Shown here: positions 1 through 7,637 of the stretch, in pieces | Position numbering within the stretch: the stretch's first letter is position 1 | Layout of the letters: every line of letters starts with the position of its first letter | NCBI GenBank assembly: GCA_035942035.1 | Contig: DASZDK010000062.1 | Location: forward strand, 1-37,986 | DNA: 37,986 bases | Source: JAHWJR01 sp035942035 | GTDB lineage: Bacteria; Actinomycetota; Acidimicrobiia; Acidimicrobiales; CADCSY01 | Direction of reading: 5' to 3' | Notes under the pieces: model-generated | Database searches by the model: none | What the model was told of the DNA's origin: nothing | Seen by the model: the letters and a program-made list of their open reading frames with translations, nothing else | Program-made: the position numbers and the translations under genes

Positions 1-296
1 AGGTCCAATAGCGCGGCCTCCGACCTTGCCGCCGCCGGCCCACAAGAGGAACCGTCGCCAGGGGTTAGGGGTGAACGCGCCGAGCTATCTGGCGCAGGGC
101 TTCAGCAGCGCCACGGCGTGCATCCAGCGGCGCTGCGACGAACCACGCCGATCCCGAGGGAGGGGTTGGCGGGAGCGCCAAGTGGCCGGCGACCGGAAGT
201 TCACGGACGACCTCGGATTTCATCGCCGCTCAGTGTCGCGCCGACGCGAGCACATGGGAAGGGCCTTCAGCTCGAGGCCCGCGGGTCCGCCGGGGT
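1..296. other. Left-edge stretch with no recognised gene
   Basis: I found no convincing coding region here. The open frames that cross it on either strand are Arg/Pro/Gly-rich translations typical of GC-rich shadow frames and show no family motif. It lies downstream of the sialidase-like gene that ends at 297. A gene reaching in from outside the window cannot be excluded, because frame 1 of the plus strand stays open until the TAG just before 301. Confidence 0.5.
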
Positions 297-1931
297 CTAG
301 CCCCGCTTGCGGGCGAACTGGATGCCCAACAGGACGACCCCGGCCAGCACCAGACCGCCGAGGACCGCGGCGATGGTCGGCCAAATGCTCTGCTCGGCCG
401 GCAGCGGCGAGAACTGGGCCACGACGCCGAAGTTGTCCTGGGTCTGGGTCTGCTCGTCGGCGAAGCGCGTGTCGGGCCAGGCGATGGCCGCGTAGGAGTC
501 GGTCGACGCCACTCCCGGAGGTTGGCGGACGTCGCCGGTGGCACTGGCGCCGAGGCTGAAGTCGATCGGTCGGTCGGTGACCTCGATGTTGGGCGCCCAC
601 GTCGCCCCACCATCGGTCGAGTAGGTGGCCCGGACGGCCATCAGGAAGTCGCTCAGCTGACGGTTGTCGTGCCAGATGACGTCGACACGCCCGTTGGGTG
701 CCACGTCGAGCTGTGGGTAAAAGCTCGTGTACCCGTTGGTGGGGTCGTCGTCGTTGATGGCCACCGGGTCGGTCCAGCTCACGCCCCCGTCGGTGGAGCG
801 CCGGACCACGATGTCGGTCCTGCCGGCGTTGGGTGCGTCGCCGGGCGTCGCCGCGTAGGCGAGGACGAAGGTGCCGTTCGGGCCACCTTCGGGGGTCCAG
901 CCCATGCCCGTCTGGGAGCCCGCGGCGGTGAAGACCGGCGTGCTGAGCTCGGACACCGTCCAGCTGCGCCCTTGGTCGGTGGAGCGGGCCAGCATCATGG
1001 GATCGGCCTCACCGAAGATGCCGTCGTAGACCTCTTCGGGCGGTGGGTTGTCGGACGGCGGCCCGCCGTCGCCCACGGCCAGGACCACTCCATCGTGGGC
1101 GGCCACGAACGGCCGGGCGAAGGCGGTCTGGAAGTGCAGCGGGTAGGGCTTCCCGTCGACGCTCATGGTCAGATCCGAGTAGGCGCTGAGGTTGACCGGC
1201 TCCCCGAAGGAATTTCCGCCGTCGGTGGAGGCGGCCACGACGACCTCCTCCTGGTCCGCCAAGGGATGGTCGTCGGGTGCCGTGGTGCTCCAGTCCCGGC
1301 TGAAGCCCACGTAGATGGCGTCCTGAGCCCCTGAGGTGTCCACCGCCATGCCGGGGACCCCGGTGTTCTCGGGCTTGGGGTCGGGCTGGGATCGGGCGTC
1401 GCTCACCAGCGTCGTGGTCCAGGTGTCGCCCAGGTCGGTCGTTCGGGCCAAGATGATGCTGGTCACTCCGTCGCGGCCGCCTTCGCCCTGTTGGTAAGCC
1501 TGCGAGGCGTAGTACAGCGTGCCGTCGCTTCCCCATGCGACCTGGGGCTGGGCCACACCCGAGCTGTTGTTGGTGCAGTTGGGGTAATCCGGCGATGCCG
1601 GCCGCTCTGGGGAGAAGTTCCAGGTGAGTCCCGCGTCGGTCGACACCAGGAGGTGGCACAGGCGGGTGCGCAGGTCGGCCGTGGCCGCCACCACGATGCG
1701 GGGGTTGTCCGGGTTGGCCGCTATGGACGTCGGGCCGGTATAGCCCCGGGTGGGGGCGGTGTCCTCTTTGGTCATGTGGACGGCGTCGGTCAGGCGCTCG
1801 ACCTCGACCTGTTGGGGCGCGAACGTGGCCTTGGGGTAGGCCGCGCGCGACTGGCCGCCAGCGGCGGAGGGAGCGGCCACCATGGCCAGGAGTGCGGTAA
1901 CAAGCCCAGCGCGACGGAGTACAGAACCCAC
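297..1931 (-). CDS. Secreted, membrane-anchored sialidase-like (BNR/Asp-box) protein
   Basis: This 544-aa protein has an N-terminal signal peptide (hydrophobic residues about 8-24) and ends in a single membrane helix (about 516-540) followed by RKRG, so the body should sit outside the cell. It carries six Asp-box motifs (SxDxGxxW type) at about residues 97, 164, 235, 317, 379 and 438, for example STDAGLTW and STDGGVSW. These mark the turns of a BNR beta-propeller. Asp boxes are shared by sialidases, photosystem-assembly factors and sortilins, and I cannot identify the sialidase Arg triad, so enzymatic activity is not established. The GTG start is supported by AAAGGAGG about 6 bases upstream. 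It follows the Ig-like gene on the same strand and is probably the last gene of the DM13/RnfD module. Confidence 0.85.
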   Translation of the reverse strand: MGSVLRRAGLVTALLAMVAAPSAAGGQSRAAYPKATFAPQQVEVERLTDAVHMTKEDTAPTRGYTGPTSIAANPDNPRIVVAATADLRTRLCHLLVSTDAGLTWNFSPERPASPDYPNCTNNSSGVAQPQVAWGSDGTLYYASQAYQQGEGGRDGVTSIILARTTDLGDTWTTTLVSDARSQPDPKPENTGVPGMAVDTSGAQDAIYVGFSRDWSTTAPDDHPLADQEEVVVAASTDGGNSFGEPVNLSAYSDLTMSVDGKPYPLHFQTAFARPFVAAHDGVVLAVGDGGPPSDNPPPEEVYDGIFGEADPMMLARSTDQGRSWTVSELSTPVFTAAGSQTGMGWTPEGGPNGTFVLAYAATPGDAPNAGRTDIVVRRSTDGGVSWTDPVAINDDDPTNGYTSFYPQLDVAPNGRVDVIWHDNRQLSDFLMAVRATYSTDGGATWAPNIEVTDRPIDFSLGASATGDVRQPPGVASTDSYAAIAWPDTRFADEQTQTQDNFGVVAQFSPLPAEQSIWPTIAAVLGGLVLAGVVLLGIQFARKRG

Positions 1932-1997
1932 GGACCCTCCTTTGGGGACAGAAACTAGGGCCGGCGCGGCCCGGGACGAGAGATCAGGAACGGTCGG

Positions 1998-2621
1998 CTA
2001 CGACGACTCGGCCGCCTCGGCTTGGCCCCGTGCGGGCCGGCGAGCCGCGATCATGCTTGCCCCTGCGGCCATCAGGAGGCCCGCAGCGGCCACCCCAAGG
2101 CCGATGAGCAGGAGGCTGGCGGTGCTCGGCCCGTCGCTCACGGTCAGCGCCGTGGCCCGTTGCGCCGGCACGAGCTCGGCCGGTGGCGACGAGTCCACGT
2201 AGATGGCCGCCCTGGCGGGGATGCCGACGTTCATGTCGTAGTGGTCCTGGGTGGCGATGAGAAGGTGCGGTCCGGGAGAGACGTCAGCGGGGATGGGTAC
2301 CGGCACGGTGAATCGGCTGGTCATGGTGGAGGGCATAGGGGACGGCACCGTGGCCAGCACCGGACCGTCCAGCGAGTCGAGGTGGATGTTCACCGGCTCC
2401 CCCCGAGCGAAATCAGCGCCGAAGACCTCCACCGTCCCTCCGGGCTCGACGGTCCCCGGGCCAGTGGTCCGGAAGGCGACGACGGTGACACAGGCCCAGG
2501 CCAGCCCGGCCGGTATGAGGACCGCCAGTGCGGTCGCCGCCATGCCGAGGAGCCACCTTCGAGACAAAAACCGCACCGCGGCCCACCCCCTTCTTCTCGT
2601 TGTCTTCGCCGCCTTGGTCAC
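1998..2621 (-). CDS. Exported Ig/TIG-like protein with C-terminal membrane anchor
   Basis: I start this gene at the GTG giving VTKAAKTTRRRG, because a long signal peptide follows directly: a basic stretch with RR pairs, then the hydrophobic core LLGMAATALAVLIPAGLAWA. An ATG 150 bases further upstream also lies in frame but adds an unlikely Arg-rich leader. The mature part (residues about 50-160) reads as one Ig-like/TIG-type beta domain (GPGTVEPGGTVEVFGADF, then a PADVSPGPH segment). A C-terminal helix (LLLIGLGVAAAGLLMAAGAS) and a basic tail complete it, so it is probably tethered to the outer face of the membrane. The protein has 207 aa. It sits between the RnfD-like gene and the sialidase-like gene on one strand. 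Its function is unknown; a scaffold or copper/redox-partner role would be speculation. Confidence 0.75.
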   Translation of the reverse strand: MTKAAKTTRRRGWAAVRFLSRRWLLGMAATALAVLIPAGLAWACVTVVAFRTTGPGTVEPGGTVEVFGADFARGEPVNIHLDSLDGPVLATVPSPMPSTMTSRFTVPVPIPADVSPGPHLLIATQDHYDMNVGIPARAAIYVDSSPPAELVPAQRATALTVSDGPSTASLLLIGLGVAAAGLLMAAGASMIAARRPARGQAEAAESS

Positions 2622-2804
2622 CGCTATCCGTCGGTGAACGTGCACAGGGTAGCGAGGAACCGACCATGTGTGCGAGCGGCGCATAGTCGACACGGTTGTG
2701 ACCGCCGGTGGATCGATCTCCCGACCAGCGCGCTGCGCCGACCTGACCGGTCCGCACTCGCCGTGGGCCACCTCCTCTGATTGGCTCTGATTGGCGGCCG
2801 CCCC

Positions 2805-3956
2805 CTACTGGGCATTGGCCTCGCCGGTCAGACCTCGCTCGATGAGGATGAGCTGCTCGTTGCCAGCCAGCGCCGCCGTGTTCAACACAGCGGCGCTGGC
2901 GATGATCACTGCCGCTACGACGGCGGGGTTGCGCAGCGATGACAGCCGCCGCGGCGTCGCCGGAAGGCCAAGCGGCCGTGGGGCCACGGTGGTGGCCCCG
3001 ACGACGGAACGCTCCATGCGCCGAGCCAGCTTCTCGATGAGCGGCACGGCGGCGCAGCTGACCGTCAGGCTGGACAGGATCGCCAGCTTGATCCCGAACT
3101 CCGTGGGTTGGAAGTAGAGCAGGCCGGTGGCCACCAGCGCCGTGGCCGCGCCGTAGACGATCCGCCCGACTCGGCTCTTCGGGGCCGTCTGGGGATCGGA
3201 CATCATGAAGAACACGAAGACGAGGACCTCGGGTGACAGGGCCACGGTCTGCCAGTAGGCGAGGCCGCTGACAGGCCCGTCGTGCCAGATGGCGAGGAAG
3301 CTCCGGCCGGAGAGGGCGAAGAGTCCCACAAGGCTGACGTAGGGGACGAGGAAGCCGAGCACCATGGGCACCATGCGCACCCGTCGGACGATGAAGAACC
3401 CCCCGAGCAGGATGACCCCGTAGGCCACCGCCACCGCCACCTCGCTCGGGCCCCACCACAGGTACTGGGGGAACACGTAGGCGGGGCCAATGACCAGCAA
3501 GGCCCAGACCAGCCCGACGTTCGACGGGTTGAACAGGTGGCGGCCGCCGGGCCGAACGAGGTACTTCGACAGAAGTGACAGCAGCACGGCGATCACGAAG
3601 AAGTGGATGCCGTTGGCGCTCCACCAGTCGCCGTGCTCGGTACCCGAGGCCCGCAGGATGAACGCCACGCCGCTGCCCGTCAGGATGCCGCTGGCGGGCC
3701 ACGCCAGCACGCGGTGTCGATGCAGGGTCACCGCCGCCTCGACGAGGGCGCCCACGGCGATGGTGACGAGGATCTGCACGATGGACACCTTGAACTCGAG
3801 CACGGCCTGGCCCAGGACGTGAAGGGTCATGATCACCGCCGAGAGCCACAACCGGGGATCCCGCCGGCTGGGCCCCACCACAGGAACGCGGTTGTCCCCC
3901 AGCTGCACCGTCTTCGCCACCGAGGGCGCCTCGACGCGGGCCGGGGCGGCCGTCAT
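2805..3956 (-). CDS. RnfD/NqrB-family integral membrane protein
   Basis: This 383-aa polytopic membrane protein has about ten hydrophobic segments. It contains family hallmarks of NqrB/RnfD: RHLFNPSNVGLV (about 139-150) and SDPQTAPKSRVGR (about 253-265), which matches the conserved TDPxTAPxxxxGR signature. Known members are subunits of ion-pumping NADH:quinone or ferredoxin:NAD oxidoreductases and carry a covalent FMN on a Thr in an SGAT motif. I do not see SGAT at the expected place, so flavinylation is doubtful. UnbU-type proteins of the same superfamily are an alternative assignment. The ATG I chose overlaps the stop of the DM13 gene as ATGA, which indicates translational coupling. No other Rnf or Nqr subunit lies in the window. 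Confidence 0.82.
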   Translation of the reverse strand: MTAAPARVEAPSVAKTVQLGDNRVPVVGPSRRDPRLWLSAVIMTLHVLGQAVLEFKVSIVQILVTIAVGALVEAAVTLHRHRVLAWPASGILTGSGVAFILRASGTEHGDWWSANGIHFFVIAVLLSLLSKYLVRPGGRHLFNPSNVGLVWALLVIGPAYVFPQYLWWGPSEVAVAVAYGVILLGGFFIVRRVRMVPMVLGFLVPYVSLVGLFALSGRSFLAIWHDGPVSGLAYWQTVALSPEVLVFVFFMMSDPQTAPKSRVGRIVYGAATALVATGLLYFQPTEFGIKLAILSSLTVSCAAVPLIEKLARRMERSVVGATTVAPRPLGLPATPRRLSSLRNPAVVAAVIIASAAVLNTAALAGNEQLILIERGLTGEANAQ

Positions 3957-4873
3957 GGCCCCGGAGTCAGGGTCGCTGCGGCGTAGGCGCTGTCGATCAG
4001 CGGGCACCAGATGACCACCGAGCGGTACTCGCCGGGGTCGACCTCCGGTGGCACGGTGAAGTTCATGGATCCCGCCGTCACGTCGAGCGGGGCGATCCAG
4101 GCCGAGGGGGCGCTCATGAACTCTTCGCTGGTGCGGGGTGCCTCCAGCGGACTGAGATGGATCTCCAGGTCGATGTTCGGCGTGACGAAGAAGTCGTCGA
4201 GACGCAGCGCATGCTCACCGTCGGCCAAGCGGTAGATGGTGACCGCCCCCGTAGCCGACTGGTCCATGCGGTAGAACGACCCGGTGAGCTCGGTCAACGC
4301 GCCCGGCGCGGTCATGGCTGGCAGGGGCGGCTCGACCAGGGGGACGTCGAGCTGCTGCTGGACCTGGAGCTCCCAGGACCCGCTGGCCTCCACCTGAAGT
4401 CGGGTCGGCCCCGTCTCGGTCGAGTAGCCGGCACCTGTCCCAGGACAGTCCGCCTCGACCAGTGGCTCCGAACCCCTGTCGGCCCGCACGACGAGGCGGC
4501 CGGAGCGGCAGGTCCCGGTCGCCCGCCACTGGATGGCCCCGCCGTCGATGGCGAACGGCGCCGTGGTCATGGGCCCGTCCCCCTGGAGCTCGGCCACGTC
4601 CTGCCACCAGGGCTGGGAACGCAGAACCGTCTCGTCCGCCGGCGCCGTCGTGGCCGGTGTGGAGGCAACCCCGTCGGCGGCCCTGCTCACCGCCGCCGGT
4701 CGGGGCTGGGGCATGGTGGGCCCCAGCAGGCGCTCGCGCACGCCGAGAAGGTCACCACCGAAGGCGGCGCTGGCCGCCAGCACCACGAGGCCCAGCCCCG
4801 TGAGCACCCGCTTGGCCGAAGCTTCCGGTGGTGACTCGACCATCGCGCCGTGATCGGCATTGCTGATGCTCAC
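3953..4873 (-). CDS. Membrane-anchored DM13 (electron-transfer) domain protein
   Basis: This protein of about 306 aa starts with a cytoplasmic lead, one membrane helix (about 24-40, LTGLGLVVLAASAAFGG) and a Pro/Ala/Thr linker. A middle beta-rich region with two Cys (about 122 and 143, possible disulfide) follows. The C-terminal DM13 domain spans about 195-302: LTGSFYRMDQSATGAVTIY, then LRLDDFFVTPNIDLEIHLS, ending in YRSVVIWC. The single Cys of the VVIWC motif (about 290) is the residue proposed to be redox-active in DM13 domains. The start is uncertain: GTG 4873 (306 aa) or ATG 4843 (296 aa). It is the first gene of the minus-strand module and shares a 106-base intergenic region with the divergent selenoprotein gene. 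Its coupling to an RnfD-like protein suggests membrane electron transfer, which is inference. Confidence 0.82.
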   Translation of the reverse strand: MSISNADHGAMVESPPEASAKRVLTGLGLVVLAASAAFGGDLLGVRERLLGPTMPQPRPAAVSRAADGVASTPATTAPADETVLRSQPWWQDVAELQGDGPMTTAPFAIDGGAIQWRATGTCRSGRLVVRADRGSEPLVEADCPGTGAGYSTETGPTRLQVEASGSWELQVQQQLDVPLVEPPLPAMTAPGALTELTGSFYRMDQSATGAVTIYRLADGEHALRLDDFFVTPNIDLEIHLSPLEAPRTSEEFMSAPSAWIAPLDVTAGSMNFTVPPEVDPGEYRSVVIWCPLIDSAYAAATLTPGP

Positions 4874-4979
4874 CGCTCCCAGGCTACCGGCGCGGTGGCG
4901 GTCCGCCGAGGCGAACACCACTGCGTCGGGCACCTAACCTTCGGAGGAAGCTCTGAGCAACCCGACAAGGAGGTGGCCG

Positions 4980-5576
4980 GTGACAGTGCAGGATGGACAG
5001 GAGGAAGCCTGGATAGGCCTTCCCACGGAAGAGGAGCTCCGCAAGGCGGGGCCGAGTCCGTACAACTTCGGCTTCATCAGCGCCATGGGCAAGCTCATGT
5101 CGGCCCATCCCGGGATCGCTCCGTCGTTCCGTGCCCACTTCAAGGCGGTGATGTTCGGCCCCGGGGTCCTCAGCCGCGCCGAGCGAGAGATGGTGGCGGC
5201 GGTGGCCGCGGCGGCACAGGAGTGCTTCTATTGAACGATCTCCCACACGGAGTTCTCGCGTGTCGAGGACGGAGACGATGCCCTGGCCGCTGCCATCCGG
5301 GACCGGCGCTGGCGGGAGCTCGACCACCTCTCGCCCCGCCAGCGAGCGTTGTGCGAGCTGGCCGAGAAGCTGAGTGCCACACCCACTCAGATGACGGCGG
5401 AGGACTGGCGGCCCCTCCGAGACCTGGGCTTCGGCGACCAAGCCTGCCTGGAGGTGGCCCACGTGGTCGGTCTGTTCAACTACTTCACCCGCCTCGCCGA
5501 CGGCTTCGGGCTGCAGGTCGCCCCCCAGCTGCTCGAGGCTGCGAGGGGTGGCCCCGCTCTCCGGAGAGCCGACTAA
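4980..5576 (+). CDS. AhpD-like peroxidase-family selenoprotein (in-frame TGA = Sec85)
   Basis: Read through the TGA at 5232-5234, this frame encodes 198 residues that match the alkylhydroperoxidase/carboxymuconolactone-decarboxylase fold from end to end. The motif at the TGA is E-C-F-Y-U-T-I-S-H, where the family has C-x-Y-C-x3-H, so the TGA replaces exactly the second Cys of the catalytic CxxC. Spacing agrees with AhpD of M. tuberculosis (Glu118, Cys130, Cys133, His137): here Glu70, Cys82, Sec85, His89. Downstream codons keep family features (LSPRQRALCELAEKL; EVAHVVGLFNYFTRLADGFGL) and run to TAA. The GTG start has AAGGAGG six bases upstream. A hairpin fitting a bacterial SECIS follows the TGA. 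Expected role: thiol/selenol-dependent peroxide reduction in the cytoplasm. Standard gene callers would split it into 84-aa and 75-aa fragments. A nonsense mutation is the alternative, but its exact position argues against that. Confidence 0.85.
5245..5263 (+). promoter_or_regulatory. Putative bacterial SECIS hairpin
   Basis: ACACG (5245-5249) pairs with CGTGT (5259-5263) around a nine-base loop, GAGTTCTCG. Weaker outer pairing between the preceding CCCT and the following GAGGA needs bulges. The loop begins 16 bases after the TGA, has G as its first base and contains a GT, in line with what is known of bacterial SECIS elements (a downstream stem-loop close to the UGA with an essential G near the loop start, read by SelB). 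I judged the fold by eye; no energy calculation was done. Confidence 0.55.
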
Positions 5577-5738
5577 CTACTTCATCCTGAAGAACTCGGC
5601 CGTTTCAATCTCGGTTCGCCCGTTGCTGCCTTCGACCGCCCCCCTCGCTTCCACTCGGGCCGCCTGTCCGGTCCGTTGCTGGACCGTCGGACGCCTGCGG
5701 GGGGAAGCGGAGGGCGGGACGAAGTTCAGGCGGTGGGC

Positions 5739-6085
5739 CTACCCGGCCGTCTTCGCGGCTGGCCCGGGCCGTCGGGGCCCGGCATCGACCATCACCGTCT
5801 CGTCCAGGCCCAGAGCTTCGACACCGTCCAGACGCCTGGGATCCTCGACCAGCGGCCGGCCGTGGTTGCGCACCGCCGCCATGGCGGTGTGCCAGCCGAC
5901 TCTGAAGTCCCGAGCGGCCTGGGTCAGCGAGTCCTCCTCGGCGCCCACCCGACGGCAGATCTCCGCTCGGGCCCGCTCGCTCAGCGGCGCTCGGCGGCGA
6001 TGTCCTCACAGCGTTGGCTCCAGGTCCCGACCTCGCAGTCGGCACCGGGCAGCGCCCCATGCGCTTGGCCCGGACCGGGGATCCG
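5739..6085 (-). pseudogene. Decayed ISL3-family transposase fragment
   Basis: On the minus strand, pieces of an ISL3-type transposase can be read in more than one frame. One frame gives CEVGTWSQRCEDIAAERR and then hits a stop. The neighbouring frame gives LSERARAEICRRVG, then FRVGWHTAMAAVRNHGRPLV and EDPRRLDGVEALGLDET. These match the zinc-finger/HTH part and the start of the DDE domain (first Asp in GLDET) of ISL3 transposases. At least one frameshift near 5985 is needed, probably a second near 6040, and the catalytic remainder is missing after about 5739. I see no terminal inverted repeats. The rest of the 5577-6103 interval holds no gene I can support. It lies directly downstream of the selenoprotein gene. 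Confidence 0.62.
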
Positions 6086-6103
6086 GCCTCACCCGCGCAC
6101 GCT

Positions 6104-6913
6104 TCATCGGATAGAGCCGCTTTGCGTCGGGAGGCGGTCAGCGGGGCGGATCCTGACCGTCGCGGCGATGCCAACGTGGTCGGAGGGAAACAGGGTGGGG
6201 TCACTCGGAGCGGGTCGGTCGAATGTCAGCCACGCCTCGACCACCTCGAGATGGTCGTCGACGAGGATGTAGTCGAGCACGCTCTCGTGCGCGATCCCTG
6301 GACGGAGCGCCGTCGGCCAGGTCTTCCTCGGCTCCTCCCCGTTGACGAGCGTGTAAGCGGAGCGGAGCCGCTCGCCCAGCACGCGAAGCGTCGACGATGC
6401 TGGTCCCGCGTTCAGGTCACCGACGAGCAGCGTCGGGGTCTCCCCTCGCGTAGCCAGGTGATCGATGATCAGCCGGGCCTGCTTTTCCCGCAGCCGCTCG
6501 TCTCGAGACGACAGGTGGGCGTTGTGGACCTCGAGGACCGCGCCGTCGAGAAGCCGCACTCGCACCCAGTTCGCCACCCTCTGCTCACCGCCCAGGTCGA
6601 GAGACCCACGGGCCACCACCGGCAGGCGGCTGAGCAGAGCGATCCCCTCCCAGAGCCCCCACAGCCGGGCTTTCCCAGTCGAGTGGTGCCGGTAGGGCGG
6701 CCCGAGGGGCAACGACTGGTTGAGGTGCCTCGTGATCCACGCGACCTGGCTGGGCCGGCGCCGGAGCTCCTGCACGCCGATGACGTCGGGGCGGAGGTCC
6801 GCAAGCTGTGTCACCAGCAGCTCGCGCCGTTGGCGCCACCGGTCCGCGGTGTTGCGGACGTTGAGTGTGGCGATGCGAAACCGGGGGCTGCCCCGCTCGT
6901 CGATGTCCGACAA
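6104..6913 (-). CDS. Endonuclease/exonuclease/phosphatase (EEP) family protein
   Basis: This 269-aa protein of the EEP (DNase I-like) fold shows the metal-dependent phosphodiesterase motifs in order: TLNVRN (about 16-21, Asn18), GVQELR (Glu49), EVHNAHL (His133), VGDLNAG (Asp166, Asn168) and PSDHVGI (Asp245, His246). The substrate class (DNA, phospholipid head group or phosphosugar) cannot be told from sequence. It has no signal peptide, so it is probably cytoplasmic. The start appears to be TTG, since no ATG or GTG precedes the first strand motif; a GTAGG lies upstream. It is separated by 9 bases from the PNPOx-like gene on the same strand, so they probably share a transcript. Downstream it runs into the transposase relic. 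Confidence 0.85.
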   Translation of the reverse strand: MSDIDERGSPRFRIATLNVRNTADRWRQRRELLVTQLADLRPDVIGVQELRRRPSQVAWITRHLNQSLPLGPPYRHHSTGKARLWGLWEGIALLSRLPVVARGSLDLGGEQRVANWVRVRLLDGAVLEVHNAHLSSRDERLREKQARLIIDHLATRGETPTLLVGDLNAGPASSTLRVLGERLRSAYTLVNGEEPRKTWPTALRPGIAHESVLDYILVDDHLEVVEAWLTFDRPAPSDPTLFPSDHVGIAATVRIRPADRLPTQSGSIR

Positions 6914-6922
6914 GCGCCGGAC

Positions 6923-7579
6923 CTACCCGAGTCGACGGCCCTGAAGTGCAGCCACTGCTGACGGCACCTCGATGCCCGGTGCCAGGTCCTGGGCCGTAAC
7001 CGGGGCGTCCCACGTGCAGTCGATCGGGACGTGCCCGGCCCAGTGGGGTCCGTGGACATCGTGCGGTTCCTCACCGGCCGGACCGCCGGTGCGGACCTTT
7101 CCCGACATCTCGACCAGGGGCACCCGCAGCACCAGGGTCCGTCGGATCTCAGAGTCGGTCGGCGGCCGCCCGGTGTCCCACGTCGACACCACGTGGTTGC
7201 TGACCAACCGCAACGCTGCCCGCTTGGCATCGCTGCCCTCTACCTCGGTGGCAACACCGCGGACGACGACCGAGCGGTAGTTCATGGAGTTGTGGAACGG
7301 CGACCGGGCGACGACGAGGCCGTCGACGATCGTCACCGTGGCGCACACGTCCGTGCCGACGGCATGGCCCAGCATGGCGTTGCCGGCCGCGCCATGAAGG
7401 TACAGGTGCTCGTTGGTTCGGCCGTAGGCCATGGGCAGGACGATCGGTCCTCCGGGTGTCGTCACGCCGACGTGAGCCACGACGCCGGCGTCGAGGATCC
7501 CCAATAGAGCCTGGTTGCTGTATTCGGCCCGAGCCGCTCCCCGGCGCAGCCGCGTTCGTTCGCTGCGGGGTTTCGCCAT
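6923..7579 (-). CDS. Pyridoxamine 5'-phosphate oxidase-like flavin-binding protein
   Basis: This 218-aa protein has the split-barrel pattern of the PNPOx-like family used for flavin nucleotide (FMN or F420) binding. It opens with MAKPRSERTRLRRG, then LLGILDAGVVAHVGV (first strand), PIVLPMAYGR, HLYLHGAAGNAML and CATVTIVDGLVVARSPFHNSMNYRS in separate stretches. The NSMNYRSVVVRG segment is typical of the subgroup often annotated as nitroimidazole-resistance or flavin-nucleotide-binding proteins. I chose ATG 7579 because homologues usually begin MxKxRSxR; ATG 7621 (14 more residues) is possible. It lies between a small membrane-protein gene and the EEP gene on the same strand. Its substrate is unknown. 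Confidence 0.82.
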   Translation of the reverse strand: MAKPRSERTRLRRGAARAEYSNQALLGILDAGVVAHVGVTTPGGPIVLPMAYGRTNEHLYLHGAAGNAMLGHAVGTDVCATVTIVDGLVVARSPFHNSMNYRSVVVRGVATEVEGSDAKRAALRLVSNHVVSTWDTGRPPTDSEIRRTLVLRVPLVEMSGKVRTGGPAGEEPHDVHGPHWAGHVPIDCTWDAPVTAQDLAPGIEVPSAVAALQGRRLG

Positions 7580-7637
7580 GGGCTGGGAACCGTAGTGGAC
7601 ACGGGCTTGCGCAACCGTCATTTCCACCGAACGATGT

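Noticed and set aside
2413..3849. Minus-strand 478-codon frame overlapping the RnfD-like gene
   Set aside because: It is the neighbouring frame of the RnfD-like gene; only the RnfD frame gives membrane helices and the FNPSN and DPQTAP motifs.
5349..5576. Separate 75-codon gene downstream of the TGA
   Set aside because: Same frame as the first part and completes the AhpD fold; its internal ATG has no ribosome site, so it is better read as the second part of one selenoprotein gene.
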